Translations under genes and position numbers: made by a program
Source: Buxus sempervirens
Lineage: Eukaryota > Streptophyta > Magnoliopsida > Buxales > Buxaceae
DNA length: 64,000 bases
Reading direction: 5' to 3'
Assembly: GCA_947561395.2 (NCBI GenBank)
Contig: OX387190.1
Coordinates: 41,900,392 to 41,964,391 of the forward strand
Shown: positions 33,799-43,839 of the stretch, piece after piece
Layout of the letters: each line of letters begins with the position of its first letter
How positions within the stretch are numbered: position 1 is the first letter of the stretch
The notes under the pieces: model-generated
Told to the model about the DNA's origin: nothing
The model's database searches: none
The model's input: only the letters and a program-made list of their open reading frames with translations

Positions 33799-33884
33799 CT
33801 TTTCTTTTGTGGAAGAATGCCTTACAGCAACACAATATAGAATTCGGTCTTGAAAGATATATAGTTGCCCTAGCTTTGTGTACC

Positions 33885-33892
33885 TTATATAT
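33885..33892 (-). promoter_or_regulatory. TATA box of DUF241 copy 4
   Basis: Minus-strand ATATATAAGG, about 90 bp upstream of the start codon at 33798, in the same place as in the sister copies. Confidence 0.55.
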
Positions 33893-33899
33893 GGAGATC

Positions 33900-34690
33900 G
33901 AGAGCTAGAAATTAGAACGTACGATGAAAGAAACATAAGGAATCTCATCCTGTATTTGTCTTCGGTTGGCCATGTGGGGTTTTCCATGTCCAACGATATC
34001 TATTAATTGTTTTCTTAGATATACAAATAGATACCTGTATGAAGTGATTATATAACGTGGAATCATTGTAAAGTTATGGAAGTGATTATAAAAATACACA
34101 CGAGTGGAATGCAATCTCCCTGCTCCAACCATGCCCCCAAACGGATGGACAAGAAGCACATATTTTTTTGCTAAATTTGGCCTATATATGAGATCCCAGG
34201 TGATCTCTCTCTATCTGTAACGTAATGCTCATAAATATGATCAAAGGATAGCGTCGCTTGAGAATTAGACACTTGGAATCTTCATAGCATTGAATTAAAT
34301 TTAAGTATACCATCGTAACCATCCTCGTGTAAGGCTAGTAGGGGATCGAGAGGGATTTTGTTTATTTTCGCTGATGCCAGATAGTCCTCCCGTAATAATT
34401 TTGATTCCATCGACAGGTTGCCACTCTTACATCAATTTTAAAAGAGGGAAAAAGGGGGTGGTGCATGGGAATCCAAGTTGCGCCTAGCTACAATATTAGA
34501 AAGATCCTTAATGTCCACCCTGCAGGAGGCGCGCGTAGGTGCATGATCTGCATGGGGTCACACGAGGTTGTGCACGTGCGTGTGTCTATGTATAGATATA
34601 TGTTTGCATGGGTGGCATATATTTCAGCAGATATATCTCCGAGGCATAGCTTTTAAAACTTGAATTGATCATGTGCTTCTGGAAACTGGT
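33900..34690. other. Duplicated spacer upstream of DUF241 copy 4
   Basis: Near-identical to 49.33-50.12 kb. The match ends at GGTTGATGTAGGG (about 34.69 kb), where the CACTA-like repeat begins. There is no gene. Confidence 0.7.
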
Positions 34691-34694
34691 TGAT

Positions 34695-35237
34695 GTAGGG
34701 GCGGTAAAACTTTTACCGCCGCTAAAAGTCATTTACATTTTTTTAAGAAATGGACTTTTAGGGGCGGTAATGAATGTACCGCCGCTAAAAGTGATTTTTT
34801 GTTTTTTTAATATATGGTTTTTAGGGGCGGTAATGGATTTACGGCCCCTAAAGGGACTTTTAGGGGCGGTAATGAGTATACTGCCGCTAAAAATAATTTT
34901 TCGTTTTTTAATATATGGCTTTTAGGGGCGGGAAGGATCTCTTACCGCCGCTAAAAGTGTTATTACCGACGGACTGATACTGCCGGGAATCAGGTTTTTT
35001 TGGCGGGACCTTCCCGCCAACTTGTTGCCGGCGGTAGATATGTTAACGCCGGTAAAACTTAATATAGTACCGCCGCTAAAGGCTATTTCGCGCTGAAAAA
35101 ATGCACGCCATAGAATTTTTGCGCCAAAAAAATGGTAGATTAATTTTTAGGGGCGGGAAGTGCTTTTACCGCCGGTAATAGTGCTTTTAGCGGCGGGAAT
35201 TAGGTTACCGCCGCTAATTCTCCTCGTTTTTGTAGTG
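34695..35237 (-). mobile_element. CACTA-type transposon end, other end missing
   Basis: The plus strand finishes TTTTTGTAGTG, the complement of the CACTACAAAAA terminus typical of CACTA (En/Spm) elements. The body consists of subterminal repeats: about ten variants of TTTTAGGGGCGGTAATG and TTACCGCCGCTAAAAGT in both orientations. No CACTAC terminus occurs on the left, where the repeat abuts the duplicated flank directly. Downstream TAAGGGAATATCATGGAATC matches 5293-5312, where CACCACTAAGGG is uninterrupted. It is a fragment sitting at a joint between two duplicated blocks. Confidence 0.75.
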
Positions 35238-35262
35238 TAAGGGAATATCATGGAATCTCTAG

Positions 35263-36171
35263 CTAGTGATTGAGGACGTTAAGCAGGGAGACTCTTGTTT
35301 TGATCAAACGCCTAAACAAACACCCCATGCCCATCTCAAGATCTCGAATGCTCAACTCCATTTTCTCCAATTCCATTTGCAAACTTTTCATGTTCACAAC
35401 TTCGTTGCCTTTGCAAGACTTGTGATTGACAAAGGCCTTCAATGCAGCATCTACTTTCTACATCTCACTGGTATCTGCTTGCGTTCCTGCACAAGCTACA
35501 CGGTTTTTGAGCATCAACTTGGAAACGAAAGACCAACCACTTGGCTTGGACGGCCCCTTTGGTCCAGATACAAAGGACAGAAGGGATCCAAAAATATCGA
35601 AAGTGATTTGTTCTACTTGATTCAGTGCATGAACTATCGCCACAAGGCTATTATTATCTCTGTCCAAAAGATCACAGAAAGCGCGTTTGTTCTCTAGCCT
35701 CCTCATCTCTGAAACACATCTGCAAATCTCCTTGATCATCTTCCTTCTAACGATGATCTACTTTTTGACCTCATTTGTCTGGTCGAGTTCTGAACATCTT
35801 CTTCTTCGGAAAGCAGACGAGAGATCTTGCACATGTTCCCTCAACTGTGACAAGATATCTCTAGCAATGCTGCCCACATCAACCAACCTGAGAGATCCAT
35901 TCAAGATCTCATCCACACAATTCTGTTGTCGTTCATGGGAAAGGATTTGTTGGGTGAGAGGCAACTGAAGCAACGCATCAACACGATCATACAAGTCACT
36001 GAGACCACTCAAATTATGAGATAATATTGCTGAGGACAAGGGAGTGGCCTCTAAAGCACTTAGATGATGCAACTGCTCCAATATTTCGAGGGTTGCTGGA
36101 TGAGATGTTGAGGGTAAACTAATAGAGCGAGCATGCTTAGGAACTCTGGGGGTAGCTGGAGAAACAGCCAT
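35263..36171 (-). pseudogene. DUF241 gene, copy 5 (two nonsense codons)
   Basis: The start at 36171 (MAVSPATPRVPKHARSISLP) and the end are those of an intact gene, and the sequence is colinear with copy 2. A TAG replaces the tyrosine codon after NEVKK (about 35757), and a second TAG replaces glutamate in TSEMEKVD (about 35458). Apart from these the coding sequence is well kept, so inactivation is recent. Its N-terminal half closely matches that of copy 7 (ILEQLHHLSALEATP, ILSHERQQNCVDE), pointing to sequence exchange between the two. Confidence 0.88.
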
Positions 36172-36429
36172 CTTCTCTTTTGTGGAAGAATGCCTTACAA
36201 GCAACACAATATAGAATTCGATCTTGAAAGATATATAGTTGCCCTAGCTTTGTGTACCTTATATATAGAGAGAGCTAGAACGTACGATGAAAGAAACACA
36301 AGAAACACAATTAAAGTGGAATCATTGTGAAGTTATTGATATAATTACCACATCATAATACACACGAGTGGAATGCAATCTCCCCGCTGCAACCATGTCC
36401 CCAAACGGCTGGACAAGAAGCACATATTT

Positions 36430-36610
36430 CTTGCTAAATTAAACATTCATTCCATTTTTGGAATCTCCCACGACAATCCCATCACCTCTATGCTTCAAAA
36501 AGAGATTTGCTGATGATGGAGCTCAAATTACCACGATCATGGCCATTACACTCATGGCTTTGTGCTGCCAAAGATAAAGGCCCTACAGGATCTCAATTGG
36601 CCTATAACAT
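36430..36610 (-). pseudogene. Chitinase remnant, sister of the one at 7 kb
   Basis: The order of scraps on the minus strand is as near 7 kb: the signal-peptide end (complement of GGCTTTGTGCTGCCAAAG), then the linker-like complement of GCTCAAATTACCACGATC, then the start of the GH19 domain (complement of ATGCTTCAAAAAGAGATTTGC). The hevein domains and catalytic core are absent. Bases at about 36575-36610 interrupt the signal-peptide part relative to the 7 kb copy. The empty site of the 7.2 kb LINE lies just beyond, at about 36745. Confidence 0.7.
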
Positions 36611-36929
36611 GGAGCACATGGACAAAAGAACCAACACCCTCAGATGTCGTGCCGACCCGCGACAACTATAATGATGGTGTTAATGACTGAACCTTCATTT
36701 ATCATTCCACAACTTTTATGGTAAAGTGAAAAAGTTTCAGACTAGGATACAAGGAATAATATACCACACATATAATGATAGATCAAACGGGCCTAAAAAA
36801 ATTCAAAAAATTAGACTGAGTGTCTGGAATTTTATATAAAGTAGTATTACACATCTAAATAATTTATTTTGATGTATTATCTAAGATAACCATATTTTAG
36901 TTCCATTATATTTTTTGAAAAAAAATTAC

Positions 36930-37010
36930 AACGGTCATGGCCATTACACTGGCTTTTTTGCTGCCAAAGGAGCTCCTAGCATGGAACACATGGACAACAG
37001 AACCAATACC
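36930..37010 (-). pseudogene. Chitinase signal-peptide scrap
   Basis: TTGCTGCCAAAGGAGCTCC and GCATGGAACACATGGACAAC repeat the signal-peptide piece seen at 7050-7100 and 36555-36630. Nothing else of the gene is present. It indicates a further local duplication. Confidence 0.5.
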
Positions 37011-37098
37011 CTATACCACCTCATCTTTTGGCTTTGTGATTTGCTTCCTTTCAAGGAGGAGAGGGTGATATGGGGGATAGGGGGGAGACCAGGGCAGG

Positions 37099-38709
37099 GG
37101 GTCTAGAGCTGGCAACGGGTCAGGTTCCGGTTGGGTCGGGTTGACCCCGATTACTGATGGGTTGGAAAAACCCCAACCTGCCAACCCGATTATTATTATT
37201 ATTTACAAATAATATGATTAGAACAGCTTATACTAGCTGAGGTTGTTCCTGGCCTTCTGGCCTACAGCGTGGTCAATCTATTAATTAATGCCGACGGTCA
37301 CAACGAGAGGCGTGGTCGGTTTAGACTTGACAGACTGACTGGGTCCTCACTTGGGACAGGTTTGATTCGGCAAATTAACATCAAAGATACATATTAATTC
37401 AAGACGATCAGGTTTGAACGTTAGATTCCAAAGACACTTGTCCCTTCACCAATTCAATAACGGTTGCCTGAAGAAGCACATGTGACAGGGTCCCTCTAGT
37501 AGCCTAAGCCCAACGCTCCTTTGGGCTCCTTCGTGAAGACCAAGAGCCAGCCATTAAACCTGTTGCTTTAGTCACCATTGAACCATGTCTTGATTGTTTA
37601 ACTACCAGAAGGCTTGTAGCTGTAGCTTGTTTTTTTTTTTTTTCTGATGGAAAGCTGTAGCTTGTTGCTCCTAGCTCATGTGAGCTCCCTCTTTGTTTCA
37701 AGGACATGGGATGCACAGCCTAAAGGCCCTCTCTTTTTGACAGTTGTGAACCCAACCAAAAAGCCTGTGGCAAAAACCATCTATGAGCAGTTGTCTATGT
37801 CGAAAATTAAAGGAGGATGTTCATGAAAGCCCCATCTCTCCACTAACTAATTAAATCAAACTGCTTCTACCAAAAAAAAAAACCAAACTGCTCCTAAAGA
37901 AGCTTTAATTCTTAAATAGAAAAGAAGATTGACTTTAAGAACAAATCGAACAATTTCAATTTCAATAACACACGCAAACCCAAAAACAAAAGAATTGAAG
38001 GCTACAGACCAACGATCTCAAGATCAAGAAGAGAACCAAAATAAAATAAAATAAAATAAAAACGAAAATATCCACGGATCTGAAGTGAAGAGTCTCCAAG
38101 CAAAAAAAGCTTACAAATAATATGAGGAACACCGAGAAGAATGCGACCGAAATAGGGCTTGAATCAAGGGTTTTGTGGTGCCAAACCCTAAAAGAATGTG
38201 AGAAGAGGAAACAAACGAAGGAGACTTCGCCGGGCCACTGGCTCTTTTTCGTGACAGGGTGCTTTACCAGGGAACGAGATTGAGTCAATACTCAACACAG
38301 CAGAATCGTAGCAAAGCCAAATTAGGCAAGAGGCATGAACGATGATCTCCTTTTCAAAAATACCACAGGAGGGAACTCTTTCATGAACTTGGGTCGCTGG
38401 AGCTAGACTTTTCTGCCTTTAAAGTTGCGGAATGGAAGAGGAAGAAGAGGGCGAGACCGCGAGAGGCGAAGACAAAACAAAATATACTCAAATAGTGAAA
38501 GCAGAAGTAAAACCTTAGAGATTATGTAAATAGTTTAATCGGGTAACCCGTCGAGTGGCCAGGTTATAATCGAGTTGATCCAATTACGGACGAGTTGGGA
38601 AAACCTCAATCCGCACTCAACCCAATTAATATACGAGTGAACCCAAATCCGTTTAAATCAGATTAATCGGGTTGACCGTCGAATCAGTTCGCTTTTTACC
38701 GACTCTAGT
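37099..38709. mobile_element. Composite hAT-like element carrying unique sequence (tentative)
   Basis: The left end TAGAGCTGGCAACGGGTC with GGGTCGGGTTGACCC and AACCCCAACCTGCC is mirrored on the right by GGGTTGACCGTCG and TTTTTACCGACTCTA. The layout equals that of the element at 60598-62286: diverged AACCC-rich ends around a non-repetitive centre. The centre (about 37.5-38.5 kb) contains CCAAACCCTAAAAGAATG and purine-rich GGAAGAGGAAGAAGAGG stretches that look like 5' leader sequence, but no protein I recognise. The flanking octamers do not match, so the ends may be misplaced. Confidence 0.4.
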
Positions 38710-38826
38710 ACGGACTTGTGTCAGCAAAAACACCGTTTAACTTGGCTAAAAGAAAGGCTCTTCTCTCGTCCACCGCTCAAATTTCCATTACACGACAACG
38801 GCAATACAGCAATATCTACTGCAAAT

Positions 38827-39108
38827 CACCTGCAATGTCTTATCACTGAATTCCATTGCTATAAAATGTTTCACGTGGCGACCACTTTTTAGCGTCTCTC
38901 TGTCGCTGTTACATAATGAACACCTGCAATGTCTTATCACTGTATTCCATTGCTATAAAATGTTTCACGTGGCGACCACTTTTTAGCGTCTCTCTGTCGC
39001 TGTTACATAATGAACACCTGCAATGTCTTATCACTGTATTCCATTGCTATAAAATGTTTCACGTGGCGACCACTTTTTAGCGTCTCTCTGTCGCTGTTAC
39101 ATAATGAA
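38827..39108. repeat. 94-bp tandem repeat, three copies
   Basis: The units begin at 38827, 38921 and 39015 (CACCTGCAATGTCTTATCAC) and contain CATTGCTATAAAATGTTTC and ACGTGGCGACCAC. The copies are almost identical, so the expansion is recent. A single related, diverged unit lies at about 410-480, in the equivalent flank at the left edge. Confidence 0.9.
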
Positions 39109-39268
39109 ATGACACAAGTTATCAACATCTGTTCTAAACATGCCCCTTCTCATATTACCCACACACAAAAAACTTGCCCCTTCTCAACTCTCAAGAGTTG
39201 TTTGGTTAAAGAGGCACAACATCTGTTCTTAACTTGCTCCTTCTCAACTCTCAACAGGCACAACACAT

Positions 39269-40221
39269 TGTAGATGACCGTGTTTATAACTTGACACGTC
39301 ACCTATAAAATGATTTGGCATGGATGATTTGTCACATGATAATAACAAATTTGTCATGAGTTATTTGTCACCCGACAGAAACAATCCGTCATGGGTCATC
39401 TGTTACCCGATAAAGTAATCTGTCATGATTTATTTATATTAAATGTATCTGGCATATTGGAGTGGAGATCTCCGTCTTGGGCGAAAGTCCACTTAGGGGG
39501 GTTTATGGCGGTCTCTAAGGTGTGGCGGACACGGGCGTGGGAATCGTCGGTAGCCAATGACAAATCACGGTATGTCGACCTAGAATGACGAAGACATCAA
39601 GTGATTTATAATTCCATATCCTATATGTGGGACCCGGTATACAAATCAGAGAACTTTATCTTTTATCATCACTATTTCTTATTTTATTCTTATCATGAAC
39701 TTAAACATCTATGAGACCAGATTCAAGATAAATATGAGAACATCCTAAAGCCTCAAATCGTGACAAATGTCACAATCCTAGAGACCCATTTCTTTTATAA
39801 ATATGAGAACCCTATTCCATTTGAGGGCCCCCCACCCGGGATCTTTGGTTACTGAGAGCAGTACTTCTTTTCCTTTGGACCTTCTCCAAGTCTACCAGGA
39901 ATTCTCTAAATCCATCTTTGGATTTCTGTCTTCTATACTTTCTGGAACCATGAAAGGAGCTCTCTGACATGGCATACGTGAAGAACACTTGAGTATCTCC
40001 TGTCTCTCATTCTAGCCATTGCCTACCTCTCACGCCTTATCGACTCCAACCCCTCTTCTGTTCAGTAACGGCGCGGGAACGACTGCTGAGTCGGTGGTTT
40101 AGGCCAACGTCGGACATACCTCTCCTACTCAAAATCGAGATCTGAAGACACGTCATCGGCATTTCGACACAGTGGAGGAAATACTAGATGCGTGGACGTG
40201 GATTCAAAAAAGGCACCTACA
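39269..40221. mobile_element. Solo LTR, 953 bp
   Basis: The block starts TGTAGATGACCGTG and ends GGCACCTACA, with CACAT on both sides (39264-39268 and 40222-40226). No internal retroelement sequence is present. The paralogous site near 14145 reads ACAACACATATTGCAGG without interruption. The superfamily is uncertain, Gypsy being more likely from size and ends. It looks whole as a solo LTR and is younger than the unit duplication. Confidence 0.88.
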
Positions 40222-40308
40222 CACATATTGCAGGAGGTCCTGTTAAAAGCTAAACTATTATTTATGGTTCCAACAACTAACATGTCTTAATTAAATTAAT
40301 TAATAATT

Positions 40309-40560
40309 TGATTCAGATCATCTACGGTTGAGCTTGTAAATTGGCTTGACCATACCCAATAATAGCTTCCCCTCAACCATACCCAATAACAGCTTGCCAA
40401 GTAGGCAAGCAATCCTTCACTCAAAAAGTGATTTTCACTTTTTCGTTTTCCTATACAAAGAGAGAAAGGAGAGATAGTTTTTCTTGCGTACATGGCAAGC
40501 TGTTATTCGATAAAGTGGTTGAGCCAATTTACTGGCTCAGCCGTAAATGATCTGAATCCA
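40309..40560. repeat. MITE with 7-bp target duplication
   Basis: Terminal inverted repeats TGATTCAGATCATCTACGG and GTAAATGATCTGAATCCA, flanked by AATAATT at 40302-40308 and 40561-40567. The paralogous site near 17250 is AATAATTATCC without the insert. Arms of about 38 bp contain TTGAGC and AAATTGGCT. Confidence 0.75.
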
Positions 40561-40771
40561 AATAATTATCCCCGTGAATGCATGCCAATGTTTTGTGTGC
40601 ATCACACACGTGACACACGTGGTTAAAGACTTTAACAGTGCCCGATGATCGATGATGGAACATTCCTATTTAATTATTAGGGACATTGCACGAACCTTTT
40701 CCAAAGGATTGGCAAATTTACAGATACATCCCATTATATTAATTATTTGTAGCGATCTAGCAAACCAACAA

Positions 40772-40968
40772 GGGATGAAATCGTCTGCCGCAGGTTGCTG
40801 CGGCAGACCTTGCAGCCACGTTGGATGCTGTCATGTGTATCATCCAATGGTGGCTATTCATTCAATCTAAAATGACATTTTACGGTGAAAAAAGTGAAAG
40901 AACAGCGCAACATCCTAGGGTGACTGTAAGGTCTGTCGCAACAACCCAACGGCAGATGATATCATCCC
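40772..40968. repeat. TIR MITE, copy 2 (GGGATG...CATCCC family)
   Basis: Same ends and centre (CAATGGTGGCTATTCATTC) as 14610-14826; the left arm reads GGGATGAAATCGTCTGCCG. The host sequence around it is different, so the two copies are independent insertions. Confidence 0.7.
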
Positions 40969-40979
40969 AACAGGTATTA

Positions 40980-41700
40980 GTAGATTCAAGACTACAAAAA
41001 AAAAAAGTATTAGTAGATTCAAGGATAAAAAAAGTGTCAATTCCACTTTCGAATATTTAAGAAACAAAAACTTTATATATCCACGTGGCATTGTTAAGTC
41101 TCCTATTAAGAGACGTGCAAAACATTACTCACATGCAAAAACCCGTTGTTTTTTTTTTTTTTTTAAATACTTGCTAGTGAGTTCATAGTAACTATTTCAC
41201 TAATTTCGTAATATATACGTGTTGACATGTGTATGGAAAGAGTTGAATTCAAATTTTTGTCCATATAGGATGTTCCTACAAATAAACTCAAGCATGTTTT
41301 AGAAAAATGTTTAAATTTGTCTTTAATGTATTACCTAAAAAAAAGTAATTAAATAGAGTCGGTGAGTTCCCGGTTATCTCCAGCCTATATCAAAAATAAT
41401 AATTGGTTTAAGTATAAGCATTATATCTAATCCATCTAACCCATTGGTTTTCAAGTGTTTGTTAGATACGGACTCATGATCCATAAGACGTGAAGAACCG
41501 AAAACGCGGCATAGATAGATTAAGCTTGTTGTCATACTACATAGGCACAACTAGTGCAACCGTTATAATTCAAAATACCTTTTCTAACAAAGGTTTTACA
41601 AACCGGGCTCGAACAGCAGCATCAACCCCCGCTACACAGCATAGCTTTCAAACATAGTATAGGAGAAAGCAGTTATTTATTTACTACAAAGCGAGAGGAA
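40980..41700. other. 3' flank of the four-hevein chitinase gene
   Basis: From about 41.2 kb this is colinear with 17.3-17.9 kb at high identity. Before that are a doubled TATTAGTAGATTCAAG piece (about 40975-41025) and a T-run at 41149-41163. No gene is visible. Confidence 0.6.
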
Positions 41701-41709
41701 TTAAGCTTC

Positions 41710-43241
41710 TTAGATTTCTTCGGGTAACAGAAGATTGCCAAATGGCCTTTGATCATCACAGTCGAGGTTGTCGCCATAGCTCACCCCCAGCATGTCACAG
41801 TACCTCTTGTAGAACCCAATCCGGTCCTGAGCTTGCGGATTGGGTCCTTTACCGCACTCCAGACCTCCAATAATGATGTTGGTGATGACACCATAACCGG
41901 GATGGCGACCTGCACTAAGGTTGGCTCCAGATGGCATCCATTGTCCGGTGATGACGTCATGACACGAAGGCTTTGGCGATTGCGGGGTCATCCAGAACCA
42001 GATCGCAGTCTTGAAGGAAACCATCGGATCGGTGGCTACCAAATCCGGATTTCTTAGCAGGTCCACCCCTAAGGCTTGCCCCGCTTGCCCATAGTTGTAG
42101 TTGCTGCAAATGTAAATTAAGTAAAGCCATCCTTAAGATCAACAGCGACAACATCATCAGGACCACCATCAAACAAGGAAAGAAAATGGGTATCAAAATG
42201 TATCACTTACTTCTTAAGCTGGATGGGCCCTCGTCCGTAATACTTTTTACCAGGAGCGCAGGGATACTGGGCACTTGGAACACAGTAGTTCCCCGGATTG
42301 CCTAGTTGCTTTGCCCAGCAATACCCCCAGGTGTATGGTTCATCTGTTGCAGTTAGCCACCCCCCTACGTACATGTACATGCATGGACATTTCATTAGCT
42401 TACATAAGCTAGTTGCGTGGGGTTATCATAACATATCATCTGTTTTGTCATTTAATTTAATCTAAGAAATTAATCAAGTCTAACCATTAGTTTCATGGGA
42501 GGTTTGAGCCAAGAAAGCAGCGATCTCCCTCTTACGTGTGTCTGTGTCACCCGTAGTTCCAAACACAGTAAAGGACTTGGCGGCGGTTATGAAGGCGTTG
42601 TAGGTATAGAAGCTCTCATGGCATCCATCATCACCGCTATGCTTTAACATTTCATTAAAAAGCGATTCGCTGATAAAAGCGCTCAAATCACCACCACGGC
42701 TACACTGACTTTGGCAACCCTTACCGCAGTAAGCCGAGGTGCTACCACAGTAACCCCATTGACTGCAACAAAGTCCATCTGGACAAAGAGCAAAACCAGC
42801 CTGGCGTCCACAGTGTGGGCGACACTGACTTTGGCAACCCTCAGCGCAGTAAGCCGGTGTGCTACCACAGTAACCCCACTGACTGCAACAAAGTCCACCT
42901 GGACAAGGAGCCCAACCGCCTTGCCGTCCACAATGTGGGCGACACTGACTTTGGCAACCCTCAGCGCAGTAATCCGGGGTGCTACCACAGAAACCCCACT
43001 TACTGCAACAAAGTTTACCTGGACAAGGAGCCCAACCGCCCTGCCGTCCACAATGTGGGTGACACTGACTTTGGCAACCCTCAGCGCAGTAATCCGGGGT
43101 GCTACCACAGACACCCCACTTACTACAACAAAGTCCACCTGGACAAAGTTTCCCACCAGCCTGGCTTCCACACTGTGCAGCCAAAGCTGCTCCTAGCAAA
43201 GAGCACATGTACAAGAAAACTAAGACCTCAAACCACTTCAT
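41710..43241 (-). CDS. Chitinase-like protein with four hevein domains and a GH19 domain
   Basis: Exons 43241-42485, 42364-42211 and 42103-41710 with GT-AG borders encode 434 residues. The start is the ATG at 43241, the equivalent of that in the sister gene; the frame is open a few codons further but without an ATG. Layout: signal peptide 1-21, hevein domains about 22-62, 63-102, 103-142 and 143-182, each with eight Cys, then linker and GH19 domain. In the aromatic sugar-contact position after WG, domain 1 has Val, domain 2 Phe, domains 3 and 4 Tyr. Glu250 (HETNG) is kept; Gln272, Lys303 and Ile382 stand where active GH19 enzymes have Glu, Ser and Asn. C-terminus NLLLPEEI suggests vacuolar delivery. 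Likely a chitin-binding defence protein with weak or no hydrolysis. Introns and exons 2-3 are almost identical to the sister gene. Confidence 0.93.
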
Positions 43242-43296
43242 CTCTGATACTTTGATGCTCAAGAAAAACTTGGGTTCCTTCCGAGGTGAAGCGTGG

Positions 43297-43304
43297 TATA
43301 TATA
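43297..43304 (-). promoter_or_regulatory. TATA box of the four-hevein chitinase gene
   Basis: TATATATA, about 55 bp upstream of the start codon at 43241, immediately before the tandem promoter repeats. Confidence 0.65.
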
Positions 43305-43835
43305 GGGGTGAGCTCAGGCCAGGTGGTGGGTTGCCTTGAAAGAAAATAATTAACAAATAAAAGAGAGAGGCACGGGATGTGGTTACTGGTTTGGCACAAA
43401 TGCGAGACACTATCGATCAATCAGCTTTTTAATATAGGGGTGAGATTAGGCCAGGTGGTGGGTTGCCTTGAAAGAAAATAAATTAACAAATAAAAGAGAG
43501 AGGCACGGGATGTGGTTACTGGTTTGGCACAAATGCGAGACACCATCGATCAATCAGCATTTTAGTACAGGGGTGAGCTCAGGCAAGGTGGTGGGTTGCC
43601 TTGAAAGAAAATAAATTAACAAATAAAAGAGAGAGGCACGCGATGTGGTTACTGGCTTGGCACAAATGCGAGACACCATGGATCAATCAGCTTTTTAGTA
43701 TAGGGGTGAGCTCAAGCCAAAGTGGTGGGTTGCCTTGAAAGAAAATAAATTAACAAATAAAAGAGAGAGGCACGGGATGTGGTTACTGGTTAGGCACAAA
43801 CGCGAGACACCATCCATCAATTAGCTTTTCTCTCC
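43305..43835 (-). promoter_or_regulatory. Upstream region amplified as four 133-bp tandem units
   Basis: Units begin at about 43305, 43437, 43570 and 43703 (GGGGTGAGCTCAGGCC or close variants). Each contains GGTGGGTTGCCTTGAAAG, AAATAAAAGAGAGAGGCACG, GATGTGGTTACTGG, GGCACAAATGCGAGACACC and ATCAATCAGC. The two-hevein gene has only one unit next to its TATA box and a second, separated by the inverted-repeat insertion, at about 21388-21510. Repeated cis elements would be expected to change expression, but I cannot name a specific binding site. Confidence 0.8.
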
Positions 43836-43839
43836 TTTA

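Noticed and set aside
33799-33993. 65-residue N-terminal extension of DUF241 copy 4
   Set aside because: It covers the TATA box and leader and is not conserved as protein in the other copies.
42711-43196. Plus-strand frame of 161 residues opposite the hevein domains
   Set aside because: Cys-rich hevein repeats create open antisense frames; the minus-strand frame has the signal peptide, domains and introns.
43242-43262. Seven extra codons before the start of the four-hevein chitinase
   Set aside because: The extension would need a TTG start; the ATG at 43241 matches the sister gene and begins a normal signal peptide.
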